64,000 bases of DNA from Sanderia malayensis (Eukaryota; Cnidaria; Scyphozoa; Semaeostomeae; Pelagiidae), in NCBI GenBank assembly GCA_013076295.1, contig RQOL01000780.1, positions 62,001 to 126,000 of the forward strand. Reading direction: 5' to 3'. The first letter of the stretch is position 1, and the number at the start of each line of letters is the position of its first letter. Under the pieces are notes generated by a model. The model was not told the DNA's origin and did no database searches. It was given only the letters and a program-made list of their open reading frames with translations. This document shows positions 52,577 through 63,676 of the stretch, piece by piece. A program made the position numbers and the translations under genes.

Positions 52577-53050
52577 ATGGCCAGAGGAATACCAGTACGT
52601 TTTGATATGAATTACAAAGTAGAATTTACTGCTCCAATACGAGGACATCACATATATAAAGATACGTGGTGCCCTAAGATGGGAGAAGAGCTTGTGTGTC
52701 ACAAAGATGATCGTGAGGAAGCCAAGCAATATGACCTTAACGCCATTGGCGTTTTTCAATCAGCATGTGATGAGAAAAGCGAGCGATTAGTTGGTCACAT
52801 TCCAGTTGAAATTTCTCAACTAATAAACTATTTCATCAGTGCTGCAAATACAAACACTATTATTGCTGTTGTTACTGGGAAAAGAAAACGGGAAATTGGC
52901 TTAGTTGTTCCAGCGAAGTATTTTGCATACACAAATAATAAGAAGAATGCTGAGATGTTGATGAAAAAACTACTTGAAAAAAAAATATTCTCGAACTCGC
53001 TGTACACAACGAAAATATTGTTAAAAGACCTCGTATATTTTAATTTATAA
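52577..53050 (+). CDS. HIRAN-like accessory protein of the Tigger-like element, 157 aa, intact
   Basis: ATG 52577 to TAA 53050, no stops or shifts, in contrast to the decayed transposase. Residues ~15-120 fit the HIRAN-like pattern: VEFTAPIRGHHIYKDTWCP, GEELVC, then YDLNAIGVFQ, LVGHIPVEISQLINYF, and TGKRKREIGLVVPAKYF. HIRAN domains bind DNA ends in SNF2-type helicases (HLTF); stand-alone HIRAN-like ORFs occur in many invertebrate genomes. The C-terminus is Lys-rich (KKLLEKK). A role in donor-site or DNA-end handling during transposition is inference. It could also be a passenger gene. Domain assignment is by eye. Confidence 0.65.
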   Translation: MARGIPVRFDMNYKVEFTAPIRGHHIYKDTWCPKMGEELVCHKDDREEAKQYDLNAIGVFQSACDEKSERLVGHIPVEISQLINYFISAANTNTIIAVVTGKRKREIGLVVPAKYFAYTNNKKNAEMLMKKLLEKKIFSNSLYTTKILLKDLVYFNL

Positions 53051-53170
53051 TTCTTTTATATGCGCATTAAATTTATATGACCAAAGGCATGATTTTTTTG
53101 TGGTTTACTTGATAAAACGCCATTGGGAACTTCAGAGGGCAAATATTAGCATGTTAGGGGTGGGGGCTTA

Positions 53171-53392
53171 TGTAATGGTGGTCGAGCTACCATTACGTAA
53201 TTGAGCTCAGAAATAAAACTCGAATATATGTGCGAATATATGTAACTGATAATACGAGAATAAGAGTAAATTAAATACAATTGACAAAGCTATTTATATT
53301 ATACATGATTGACATTGATTGACATGAACACGTGATCACAATAATTACTTGAATACAAGGCTACACTATAGCGAGAATGTAATCCTGTTACA
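53171..53392 (-). repeat. Gypsy 3' LTR
   Basis: 222 bp; in element orientation it starts TGTAACAGGATTACATTC and ends ACCACCATTACA. Six substitutions from the partner LTR. Confidence 0.92.
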
Positions 53393-53790
53393 GCCTACCC
53401 TTTCTACCGAAAAAAAATGACGAAGTTATTTTTTTTTTTTTTGTTAAAGATACGATACATGATAATAAATGGCTAAAATACGATATAAAGATTTTAAATT
53501 GTTAAAATACGATATAAAGATGATAAATTGGCTATTGAGTACGATATATATTATAAGTAAAAAATATTTTTTTTTGTTAGTGTTAGTTAATAGCAGCAAA
53601 AGCGAGTAAATTAAGTAAAGGGAGAAGAGTGTTTAGAGAACAAGTCAGAGTTTAGTGACATGACATAAGTTCCACCATGTGTACCACCATCCAATTGCAG
53701 ATACGGAAAAGCTTTGACGAGTCCTCGAAGTCTGCCATGAGTAGCTAAGAGTTGTCTTGCAGCTGGAAGGTGTTCTTAGACGAACTTACA
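53393..53790 (-). other. Gypsy 3' untranslated region and polypurine tract
   Basis: The minus strand has AGAAAGGGTAGG immediately before the LTR (53393-53405). Includes an A/T homopolymer (53431-53442) and TACGATATAAAGAT repeats. No ORF. Confidence 0.7.
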
Positions 53791-55410
53791 AGCTTGAGAT
53801 GAAATAGCAGATTTGGAAGGGAGAGAATTGAGATATTTTCCAAATTCATAAGCAACAAGAGCGAGGTCTGGCATAGGAGTTGAGGTTTGGGGTGAGGCTG
53901 GTTGAGAAGGCTCAGCAGTTGCATCTTCAGGGGGGCGTAAGTCAGAACATTCGGGATCCGGGACGACAACAACCTTTTCAATGTTGACCAGGCGAGGAAA
54001 GTCCTGTCCGGTGGTTATGTTACATAAGGTGAGCAAATCTGAGCGATTGTAGGGATGACCTGTGACGACAGATGGGCCATCGAAATTGCGAACAAACCGA
54101 GAGACACTGCCGGATGGAGTAGAATCCTTACGGAGAAATACGATTTTGCCCTCGTGGACGTGAATATCACGTGATGATGAGTTGTATAGTTCTCTCTGGC
54201 GACGACGAAGGTCCGATTTGATGTGAGAAAACTGTGTATGAGCATCTTTCATGTTTGTGAGCAAATGATGTGCGTAATGGTCAGCTGGGAGAGGGTGAGG
54301 TGGAAGTTGAAGAGACAAAGTCTCTGGGGAAGGGGCGTCACGTCCAAAGACAAGAGAAAACGGAGTGATGTCTGAAGTTCCTGAGATAGGAGAAGTATTG
54401 TGTGCATAGACAGCAGGTTGTAGGAAATCTTCCCAGCTAGCTTGATGTTGTTCGCAATAGATGCCAATTGCGGAATTAAGAAAGCGATGTACACGTTCAG
54501 TAGCACCGTTTAGGCGTGGCCGAAAACCAGATGTAAAGACATGTTTGATGCTAAGGAAAGATTTAAGGCGATGCATGATAGCATTGAGAAATTCGCCACC
54601 GCGATCACTTTGTAAAACGGCGGGAAATCCAAAGGGCAATAGGACTTCATGTAAAAGTGCGCGAGCTGCGGTGGGTGCGGTTTTATCGGGGACAGGAATA
54701 GCGCGAAGAAAATTAGAGTAGGGACAAACTGCAGTGAAAATTCATTTGTTGCCGGACGCAGAAAGAGGCAGCTCACCAACGTAATCGATACCGAGGGTAC
54801 GCAACGGATGTTGGTAGAGGCGAATTTGCATAGGCCCGTGAGGTTGACTGAGGGATTTGAACCTTATGCAATGATGACAACGGCGAATCCAATTGCGGAC
54901 ATGTTTAGATAAATTGCGCCAATAAAAATCCCGAGAGATGGCGTTATAGGTGGCATCACAGCCACGATGCATCCCTAATGGGGAGTCATGATAAGCCTGT
55001 AAAAGGTGACCTTGGAGAGTGACGTCCGATGGAACAAAAATGCGAGGTTGAGATGGCTGATCCATGAATTCATCAGAATAGAAAAGGAGGCCATCTATCA
55101 TTTTTGTACGTTTGGCTATGGCAAGTATCCACTTACGGAGTTTTAAATCGTAATGCGATAGAACCTGTTTGGAACTGTCATTGAGAAAAAATGTAGCTAG
55201 GGGGCCTAGCCATGGATCAGAGCGCTGTTTTTCCGCAAGTTGTACACGGTTGACATTTAATGGATGCAACGATTGTAAATCAGGGGGCAAGTGTGAGGAG
55301 GAGGGCATGCCCTGTAGATCAGGTGAATCGGACGAATGCAAAAGGGGAGTGATTGGAGCGAGAGGGTTAGTAGTTTGCTCACGTTGATTAGGGGGGGACA
55401 AAGGGGTTTG
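53776..55410 (-). pseudogene. Gypsy integrase region
   Basis: 55401-54742: an HHCC zinc-binding block (the HDSPLGMHRG histidines, then RRCHHC) and the first catalytic Asp in LGIDYVGELP, followed by a stop at 54742. 54639-53776: the second Asp in LQSDRGGEF, the Glu in GATERVHRFL, then a C-terminal GPSVVTGH-type chromo/GPY-like block. The DDE triad is present across two frames. A G-run at about 55388 separates this region from RNase H by a frameshift. Confidence 0.85.
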
Positions 55411-56140
55411 GTGGGACAGATAATAGACTAGTAGAACAAGCCAAGCCTAGGAAAGGAGTGAATGGGGAGTTAGTGGACGGCAAAGGAGAACCTTGGTCAG
55501 TAAGATCTAATCCCAGGGTGGCATGAAAATGTGCCACGACTTCAGGAGGAGTGAAGACAGGAACATCTGGGGCGTTGTGGGTGGGAGCCAGTGGAGCACG
55601 GCTGAGAGTGTCCGGAATAATATTGTCCTTTCCAGGGCGGTGTTCTATGGTGAAATCAAATTCGGCTAATGATAAACACCAACAAGCTAATTTAGAATTT
55701 TGTGGGGCAATGGAAGCAAGAAATTTAAGATTGGCATGGTCGGTAATAACTTTGCATTTGCGACCAATGATGTAGTGACGAAATCGTTCGAGAGCCCATT
55801 TGACCGCAAAAAATTCTTGATGAAATATAGGCCAGTGTGATTCTGTGGTGCTAAAGGATCGAGACGCAAATCGAACAGGGCGAAGAACACCATTATGACG
55901 TTGTGCGAGCATCGCACCACAGCCCTTTTTGCTGGCATCGGTGTGGAATTCGAACTCTGCATCCCAATAAGGATGAGTAAGGATTATGTCCGGAGAAAGA
56001 AGGGCCGATTTTAAATCACAAAATTCCTGCTGATGGGCCTTAGATCAAACAAAAGGAACTTTTTGAGGGAGAAGGGAGCGTAAATGTTCACAACGGCGAG
56101 ATAAGTTTGGAATATCATCTCGAAAATAGCCAACCATTTC
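55388..56140 (-). pseudogene. Gypsy RT connection and RNase H region
   Basis: Just after the deletion point the frame reads the end of the RT thumb (GYFRDDIPNLSRRCEHL) with an in-frame TGA near 56043. RNase H follows: FHTDASKKGCGAML, then KWALERFRHYIIG, TDHANLKFL. It ends with a proline-rich spacer at the poly-G frameshift. The RNase H Asp in TDAS and the later TDH are present. Confidence 0.85.
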
Positions 56141-58530
56141 TGGGGAGCGTCACCCGTATCAATATTGTGATGAAAGCCATGCACGGTGGATAAAGGAGAG
56201 TTAGGCAAATAAAATGCTTGCGGATATTGTTTGAATGCAGCAAGAACGTGTGGCGGAACATGTGCGTAAGTCGGTGTGTCAAGCTCTGAGGCCTGAAAGA
56301 GAAGTTGTAAATATTCTGGGGAGGCATAAGGAAGAGGTTTATCCGGTGTTGCAGGAAAGGATTGATCATGTTTGTCTAGGCCAGAGTTATTTTGGTCTAA
56401 AAATGGAGACAAAATATCAGAGGATTGGGTGACAGTGACGTCTGTTGGCAATGAAACAAGGGAATTAAAAGATATTGAATCGGTTGGAGCGGAAGGGGAG
56501 GGAAGGTGACGATGCCATGACTCAGAGAGATGATGGGCTGTATGCGTTGCGGCCTCTTCGAAAGCGGAGATATCACTTTGTTCTTGCGTACGAATTTGCC
56601 CAAGGGACACATTGTGAGGTAAGTGAGCTGACCCTTTGACCGAATCAATTATCACGTTAGTGAAATAAACACGTTCAAACGTTGAATTTTGGCAAGTATC
56701 GCCTTCAGAAACTAAATATGCCGAGCACACATGTTCTTGTGGGGGGAGAGGGCGACTAGGGTGGCACTTGGAATACGAAAACTGGGCGGGGAAAGGATAA
56801 TGTGAGGGCCCCAAACATGTGGTTTGTGGGATTGACGCGAAATCGCTAGGACCACTCAGGGTTTGTAGGCCAGGGGAAAAAACAGTGCCTTCAAGCCACA
56901 AAGTGTCGGACAATAGAGGCGTGCGTATCAGAGAGCTGGCTACGAAAAGGCATACAGGGATGATGTTAAACCCTCGAGATAACGTAATGTTGTTTTGATC
57001 AGAAACCTGTGAAAATTGCGAAGGCAAAGGGGTCAATAAACAGGTGACATTGGCCACAGAACCCTGGGGAGGACGAGTGGTCGCCGGGCCGTGGGTGGGA
57101 AAGGCGGCTAGAGGATTAGAATGGTGGCATGTGTTGGAAAAGTTCATATCGGGTGCGGCGAAAAATACCTTCAGGGCTTTGGACTGAATGTGTGCGTCTG
57201 TCATACGCAAATGATTCTGACCAAATAAAATAGACCACGATAACTGAGGCACAACAAGCATGGTAAATGTGGTCAGACGGCCATTTTCCCAAACAATAGG
57301 GACTTGCATAGTGCCAACTGCCCGTAGGTTGGACGATGGGCCTGCGACCGAAACAGGAACATGTTGGGCGAGGTTTACAAAGTGTAGGTCAGGTCTAGAT
57401 TTCGCAACAATTTCGGCATGATTTTGACTGACCAGAGAAACAGAGCAACAGCTGTCTAGGGGAAATGGTAGGGAAACACCCGCAGAAACGATTTTGGTCC
57501 ACAAAATATTGCGGTTACGAAGGTCAAGCGCTGAAACTGACGAAACAGGGTTAGCAGGTGTGACTGCTGGCATACCGTAAATGTGATCGGGCGAGGAACT
57601 GGGCCTAGCGGGGGCAGATGGGGTTGGTTGAGGAGAGGTTGGAAGAGATTTTTCTACTTCAGCAAGAATAGTAGTTGTTAGATCGTGTTTTAAACTACTC
57701 ATGCAGTCCGAGACGATAGCTTTAACCGAATCTAAGGTGACACAATCAGTGGAATCTGCCACGTGCGCAGAAACAGCAGATGAAATAGGATCACGTGAAA
57801 AACGATTGTTAGATGAGCGATAAGGACGAGGAGCATTATTTGAAGTAGAATTGTTAGACGAATAGTTTGAACCCGAAAATGTACGACGAGTTTGATTACC
57901 AGGGTGGGGATTAGTAGTGTTACGATCATTAAAAGCACGAACCTCGTGATTAAGGGCTTTAAAATTAAATTTGAAGCAGACAGAGCATTTATGTATATAA
58001 CCATTCTTACAGGATTTAGAGTCAAGCTCACATCGACTGGGCGAAAAACGATTAAAGTTTTTACAAATTTCAGTTTTTAAATTCATACCTTGGTGAGTGT
58101 TGGCATCAGTCTTCGGTGTACGGCGTGGAGGAGCAGTGGGTGGAGCGGTGTAAAGGACGTCGGTGTGGGGAAGCTTCGTTGGGGCAGATGACATCATCGA
58201 TTCGTGTCGCTTTGCACATTCGACTGTGGCCAGAAGATCGGTAAATGGCTGTTCTCGAGTGATGAGATATTTACCAATATCGGGAAGCAGCTTTATGGAG
58301 AAGGCGTGAATCAGCTCAACTTGCGAACCATCTGGAGAACAGTGAATTCCCGGCACGAGTTTCTGTAACGAATGCTGCGTCTCCATGAATCGATGAGCGA
58401 AGTTCAAGACTGATTCGTCTGGATTTTGGTGCAATGAGTAGTACGTGGCTAAAAGGTTGCGAATCTGTTGTTCTCTGGGAATGCCACGCTGAAGTCGTAG
58501 TAGCTGGAGACATTCGTCGTACAGGGACAA
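56130..58530 (-). pseudogene. Gypsy gag C-terminal half, zinc-binding motif and protease
   Basis: Frame 58530-56011 continues gag: YYSLHQNPDESVLNFAHRF (capsid-like), then a CKNFNRFSPSRCELDSKSC...HKCSVC motif in place of a CCHC knuckle, a Ser/Asn/Arg-rich stretch, and a retropepsin-like domain with LPFPLDSCCSVSLVS (D-S-C for the usual D-S/T-G) and ILFGQNHL. The run ends with SPLSTVHGFHHNIDTGDAP, the canonical start of gypsy RT, then jumps straight to post-palm sequence, so about 200 codons including the YxDD motif are deleted near 56140. Confidence 0.85.
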
Positions 58531-58587
58531 GAATTCATCGCTCGAGGTTTTGTGAGAGATGCGGGAAGCATTTGAAAGCTCAAAAGA

Positions 58588-58944
58588 TCAAATAATGTCA
58601 AAGGCACGGGAGTCTTTCTGACATTGTTGCTTCAAGTACGGCAACCAAAACTTGGCATGGATGTTGGATGAGGATAATACCTGTGATAGCTGTTCACAAA
58701 AGCGGTCGATTTGAAGTTCACCACCGGTAAATTCTGGAAGTGTGAGCGGAGGAAGACGTAATGCAGCTTGCGATTGCTGATCACCACGAGAGCGAACTGA
58801 AGCGGAGAGATCGTTAACGGCGTGCGAGAGGTCTGAAATTTGTTGCTGTGTCGTTGGTGTGACTTCGCGGGAAGCATGATGTTGATCACGAATGGCACCA
58901 GCGAGTCCATTGATCAGGCCAAGAAGTTCCTCTGGAGAAGCCAT
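58588..58944 (-). pseudogene. Gypsy gag N-terminus
   Basis: ATG 58944 (MASPEELLGLINGLAG...) continues through a helical N-terminal region with LRLPPLTLPEFTGG..IDRFCEQL, a typical gag matrix/capsid entry. It meets an in-frame TGA at 58588-58590, after which the same frame resumes and joins the 58530 ORF. Confidence 0.8.
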
Positions 58945-58986
58945 GACGAAGAACGAAGAACGAAAACCGGATTCTAACACCACTTC

Positions 58987-59208
58987 TGTAATGGTGGTCG
59001 AGCTACCATTACGTAATTGAACTCAGAAATAAAACTCGAATATATGTGCGAATATATGTAACTGATAATATGAGAATAAGAATGAATTAAATACAATTGA
59101 CAAAGCTATTTATATTATACATGATTGACATTGATTGACATGAACACGTGATCACAATACTTACTTGAATACGAGGCTACACTATAGCGAGAATGTAATC
59201 CTGTTACA
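58987..59208 (-). repeat. Gypsy 5' LTR
   Basis: 222 bp, partner of 53171-53392. The primer binding site lies 4 nt inside, at 58982 downward. Confidence 0.92.
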
Positions 59209-59294
59209 CTTATTCGAGGGGGGGGCTTATTAACAATTTGTAGTCCTAGGGTGGGGGCTTATTCGAGGGGGGGCCAATTCGAGGATTTACGGTA

Positions 59295-59973
59295 GGTCAG
59301 TATCTTCATGAATATGGTGCCACCCCAGTGTCATTGTGGCAAAGCTCCCAGCCAAGCCCATGGTGGTTGTATGATATCTGACTACTAATGGTAATTTGTG
59401 GCTCTCTTGGGCCTTGTTAGGGTTTAGTAGGTGATCCTGTGATAGTGCACGTCCCCTGTTAAAAACAACGCTTATGAGACCTCATTTAATAAGTGTGGCG
59501 TTTAGTGAGGGAGCTTAGTGTTTCAATCATGCATTTTATGATACCAACATAAAACTTGGCACACATGTAGAGTTGAACATGCTGAAAAAAATAGGGTCGG
59601 AACCCTAATCGAAATTCACCCCTAAATGCTGTTTTCGGACCAAAATACTCGGACCAGTCCTTAATGAGAAAACTATCGATATACACATTATTAAGCATGT
59701 CAGCTTCCTAAAAACTGCAGATTCGTGATCAGTGTCGTCAATTTAGTTCATTTCAACAAAAATATTTTTATTATAGGCCTTTTACAAAATTAGCTATGAT
59801 GTCATATTTTTGATGACGTCATAGAATTTTCAAAAAATCGAAAAACGGAAAATTAAATGCACATTTTCAGAACCTGATTCCAACAAAATCACAATTGGTT
59901 AAGATATAATGAGGTCAGAACTCCAAATTATGATTAACACAGGACACATGATTTAGTTTATACATAACAGGAC
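59295..59973. other. Intergenic region
   Basis: No gene supported. Contains a TGATGTCATATTTTTGATGACGTCATAG block (near 59796), a near-palindromic TGACGTCA-type site that may be a CRE/ATF-like element or a repeat end. Confidence 0.35.
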
Positions 59974-61980
59974 TTATCCGCATTGACCATTACAAAGACA
60001 GAGCTTTGTACATTCCAAATCGAATTGTCTGCATTTGCATTGATTGGAGCACTGAGTCTTGCAACCGCATTTTACTAATTCTTGGCAAGCTTTTGATGCC
60101 TCGGGTATCGTCATCCTGAGAGGGAGCACTGAATTTTTATTCTGAAGCCAACCCCAATCATCAACATCTGGCAGGTTCTGCATGGGCAACAATGACTGGC
60201 CCCAGACTTTTCTACAACAAGGAAATGAAACGTTTTTACAATAACGAAGTTAGGTGATTCTTGCTGTTTTTCAGTTCATGTAATAGAAGTACAATGAAAA
60301 CTAAGAACACTCACCCTGCCTGGAAAGCAGCTCTCTTTATATGTTGCTTCAGGGAATTACTTGTAGGAGGTAAACTTTCGCTAGGACATCCTTTTTTGGT
60401 GAAGTGATATCTTCGATACTCGTTTATCTCTTTAATTGGACTTGATCTGTTGTGCATCAGTATAACGAATCGTTCAATCTGAATGTTGTCATGCTCATTT
60501 GGTTTGGTTTGCAGTACATCTGTTTCACATGAAGCTACAATAATGGTACCAGCTGGAGCTGCACGTGCGAGATCTTCTGCTAACATTCGGAAAAACTCTT
60601 TTTATTTTCATTTTCCCTGAGGAATTGTTGCCAATTTTTCCAAATAGGAGTATCTTCCTTCACAGATATTCAGATCCCGGAGCCCCTACTCTCTCTTGTG
60701 TCATTCTTTAAGCTGGTTTCTAAATACCTATCAAATACCACATCGATTCGTGTAATGCTGTTCTTATTGTTCCCCAGATCCTTCTTCATGGCCTTACAAA
60801 ACAGATCTTGACTGTAATCACCATATGTTCTCATCGTCTGACTTAGTTTGAGCATTTGTACTGCAGCTGCTCCATCGATAATTATAACTGTAACTCCCGT
60901 TGGCTCTGTTTCTTCAGTCGAACCGTAGTTTTCCAGACACTTGAGAAAATCAGACTTGTTTCCTTTCCGCAACCTGCTCTATTCTGAGAGGCAAGGGGGG
61001 TATGCATGATTTTCACGAGCAAAAAAGCCTGGTATGTCTCCACTTCTTGACTGGCATGCGACACAGAGGGAAGTGTAAAGCTTGCAATCCTGTTTGATGG
61101 AAGCCAGTTTTAATTTTCCTTTTGATGTGGAGATAGCATTTTTTACACGATAAAGGCCAGATCATTTCATTTAATTGGATCATAAATGGACTTGCTGCAA
61201 GAAATTATTCTTTCTTTGATGTATCTCTGGTATTGTTGGTTGCCTATCTATTTTGCATTTGCAACTGACTTTACAGCAGACTCATTCATGATGGTTCTTG
61301 TCATCACTTGCGTTATGTTGGCACTTTCTGCAAAATGGTTTCCAATTTCTTCAAACGTTTTCTTGAAAGATTGTACGTGATTGCAAAAACGGTTTTCGAA
61401 AGATGTCGAGTTTTCGTGATGAGGTAAGATAACGTGGTTGGCACTTTCAGCACTAACTTCGAATTCGTTTAACCCGTCGTTTAACGTCTAATTCGTTTAG
61501 TTCGTTTAACATGTAACCCTAGAGTTTGAACATTACAAAGATTGCCATTTTCTTCTTCTTTATCACAAATAAAGCAGGAAGCAGAAAAATTCTTAGCACT
61601 GTAATCAGAACGAGAACACCTTTTGCCGTATGATAAGAGGTCTTCTCAGTCATCATGTAATGCCGAGGTTTCCAATGTCTTTCGCCGTTTACATGCCCTT
61701 CCGTTATGGTAATTATCGTACTTATATTGACATGTTTTATGAAACTTTGCTTTATTCTCAATCAAATCTTCATCTAAACTATCCCCATTGATTCTTGTAA
61801 ACAAAGATTTAGGAAGCTGTTGAATTTGTTGAAAGTTGAGTAAATTCTCAGCAATATTTCTATAACTTTTTGGACCTTCATTTTGCGTCCTGTTATCAGG
61901 GCAAATTAGTGCTTCAGACTCTTCTTCTTGGCAAATGAAACATAGCTCCCATCTTGTGCTTTTATTCTGTTTCGTTTCAA
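59974..61980 (-). pseudogene. Uncharacterised CXC-domain family gene, decayed
   Basis: Minus-strand blocks in order. 61960-61640 has an N-terminal zinc-like block (WELCFICQE ... FHKTCQYKYDNYHNG). A TGA lies at about 61652. ~61640-61515 reads CFICDKEEENGNLCNV. 60972-60670 reads GVTVIIIDGAAAVQML...TRIDVVFDRYLETSLK. An internal deletion follows, then 60586-60311 (IERFVILMHNRSSP, LPPTSNSLKQHIKRAAFQAG). A ~118-bp intron leads to 60192-59974, ending in a Cys cluster (LVKCGCKTQCSNQCKCRQ...CTKLCLC..QC) of tesmin/TSO1-like CXC type. This order matches a widespread but functionally unknown invertebrate/fish family. The middle third is missing and at least one stop is present. Confidence 0.65.
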
Positions 61981-62166
61981 ATTGACTTTCTATAGGGTGT
62001 TTTCATGTGACGCCATGCGCACACATAAATTTTGTTTCCGCCATCTTGGAGGACAACCTGGACGACAAAGCCAGGCACCAGTACAGGACCGTGGAGATTT
62101 ACAAGGAATAACGTGTTTATAATCATCGTTCTCATTCGTGAAAGTGCAATTTTAGAAACTGAAGAG
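61981..62166. promoter_or_regulatory. Divergent gap between the CXC gene and the THAP ORF
   Basis: Includes TATAGGGTGTTTTCATGTGACG and CCGCCATCTTGGAGGAC, a CCGCCATCTTG box resembling a YY1 site (CCGCCATnTTG) known at animal promoters. The GGTGTTTTCATGTGACG stretch could alternatively be a transposon terminus. Confidence 0.4.
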
Positions 62167-62586
62167 ATGGTCAACTTCTGTGCTGTGTTTGGCTGTTCTA
62201 ACCGTTCTACAAGGGAAAAAAATAAAAGCTTTTATCGGATACCAAAGATTCTTCAACGTGGTGATGAAGCAATGCGTGATCTCTCAATCAAAAGGAGAAA
62301 GGAGTGGATATCAAAGATCAGTCGGAAAGATACAGACCTATCTGCTTCACATCATTGAGTATGCGCAGAACATTTTGTATCAGGCAATTTGAATTGTGAA
62401 TATTCGGTAGCTGGTAGCTCTCTGTTACTACACTATATTTGCCAAAAGGTTCTTAAAAATGATTTAAACTATTTTCTAGGTAAGCCATCTGCACTTCATG
62501 ATAGAAACAGTCCAGACTGGATACCCACTCTGTGTCTTGGTCACATGAAGTTCAAGCCAGCAACTGATATATTGATGGAAAGGTAT
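62167..62586 (+). pseudogene. THAP-domain protein fragment, broken
   Basis: ATG 62167 gives FCAVFGCSNRS (C-x4-C), SFYRIPKI, RRKEWISKI, then a TGA at about 62356 followed in frame by VCAEHFVSG, which supplies the C-x2-H half of the C2CH zinc site. A 66-bp intron (62414-62479) leads to KPSALHDRNSPDWIPTLCLGH. All four zinc ligands are there and only the TGA breaks the domain. The exon ends near GAAAG|GTATTG at 62583, where the LTR-like repeat begins. THAP domains bind DNA and occur in P-element/Kolobok transposases and host regulators. Which of these it was cannot be told. Confidence 0.75.
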
Positions 62587-62914
62587 TGTTGTGTGGGTCG
62601 TTGTAACTATAAATGTTTTCTTGTAATTGACACGTATTTGTTTACAGTATTCTTAAGTATGAGCGTGGTTGGCTGGTGCACCCGCTTGAAAGTGTGAAGG
62701 CGCGTGCCAATCCACACTAGGGTCCCAGGTGCACAAGAATGGAGCACCATGTCACCACGCTTGTTTTGATTAATATTGTGAACTTAAATAGAGTAAAGGA
62801 GTAGAGTTGGGTTCAGTTTTTGAGTTTAAGATTCAGAAAGTCTGAAGACAAGTGGTACAGTGGCGGCCTTCGGGTCAGCCGTACCACATCCCTACGACAC
62901 ATTGGTGGCCAGTG

Positions 62915-63030
62915 TGGGTCTTCGACGAAACGATCAGACGAGCAGTGGTTCTTCGACGAAAAATTCAGACGAACAGTGTGGGTCTTCGACGAAACGATAA
63001 GACGAACGGTATGGGTCTTGACGAAGTGAT
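62915..63030. repeat. Short tandem repeat GTGGGTCTTCGACGAAACGATCAGACGA
   Basis: Three to four imperfect units of about 30-37 bp in the leader of the TRIM-like element; the minus-strand frame across it is repetitive and not a gene. Confidence 0.75.
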
Positions 63031-63676
63031 CAGAAGAAAACGAACAGAAAAGCAACCTCAAAGCAGAAGAAGAAGTATAACAAGTAACATGCAAAAATTG
63101 GTTTATTGGTGAGTTGTTGGTCTGATCTTTGATAGCAGCATTGATGACCACAGATTCAAATCTAGCGAAGTGCAACCACGAGTGCAATAAGCACTTGCTA
63201 TTGAAGAACAGTATCCTCGATTTCACTTGTAATCACCACAGAACAGAACAACGACAATTAAAAGAATGGTTCTTCGTGACTACAACCAAAAGGCCATAAT
63301 TATGAAGAAGACTCGAAAGATTTACAAACTTAGGAACAACGACATGGTATGAGAATCTCAACTTAATTATATTTTAAGATGTATTTTAATAGGCTGATGA
63401 TTTGGTTTGGACTGGTTCGGATTATTATATTTGTTGATTAGGTGATGGGAAATTCCACCTCGATGATATATTGTATTTTTATTAAATAAATTTAATGCCC
63501 TTCAGATGTGTTAGAAAATTTGAGAAAAGTTGAGTAAACATGATTAAGTCCGCAAGAGAAATTTTGTTAATTTTAATTGGTCATATTTGTAATTAAATAA
63601 TTATATAGGTTAGTTATTCTTGTCAACCTCAGAGATTAGATTTTCAATGAGGACATTGAATTTGGTAAGGGAGCTA
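63031..63676. other. TRIM interior
   Basis: AT-rich with no long ORF; no recognised gag or pol motif. Confidence 0.5.

Larger units (their letters stand above)
53171..59208 (-). mobile_element. Ty3/gypsy LTR retrotransposon, RT-deleted
   Basis: Two 222-bp LTRs (53171-53392 and 58987-59208) bounded by TG..CA on either strand and flanked by CTTA direct repeats (53167-53170, 59209-59212). The element reads on the minus strand: 5' LTR at right, primer binding site TGGTGTTAGAATCC at 58982, gag from 58944, protease, RNase H, integrase, and a purine tract AGAAAGGGTAGG next to the left LTR. The LTRs differ at 6 positions, so insertion is fairly recent. The RT palm is missing. Confidence 0.9.
50624..59292. 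mobile_element. Tigger/pogo-like DNA transposon with two genes, split by a gypsy insertion
   Basis: Terminal inverted repeats CCGTAAATCCTCGAATTAGC at 50624 and their mirror ending AATTCGAGGATTTACGG at 59292 are flanked by TA (50622-50623 and 59293-59294). Removing the gypsy element and one CTTA leaves about 2.63 kb, a usual Tigger length. Inside are a pogo-type transposase relic (minus) and an intact HIRAN-like ORF (plus), transcribed divergently from a ~380-bp gap. GGGGGCTTATTCGAG words cluster just inside both ends. Confidence 0.85.

Noticed and set aside
55169..55775. Plus-strand ORFs across the gypsy element
   Set aside because: Antisense shadows of the integrase and RNase H frames.
62813..63226. 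137-aa minus ORF
   Set aside because: Built from the tandem GTGGGTCTTCGACGAAACGATCAGACGA repeat in the TRIM leader; no domain.
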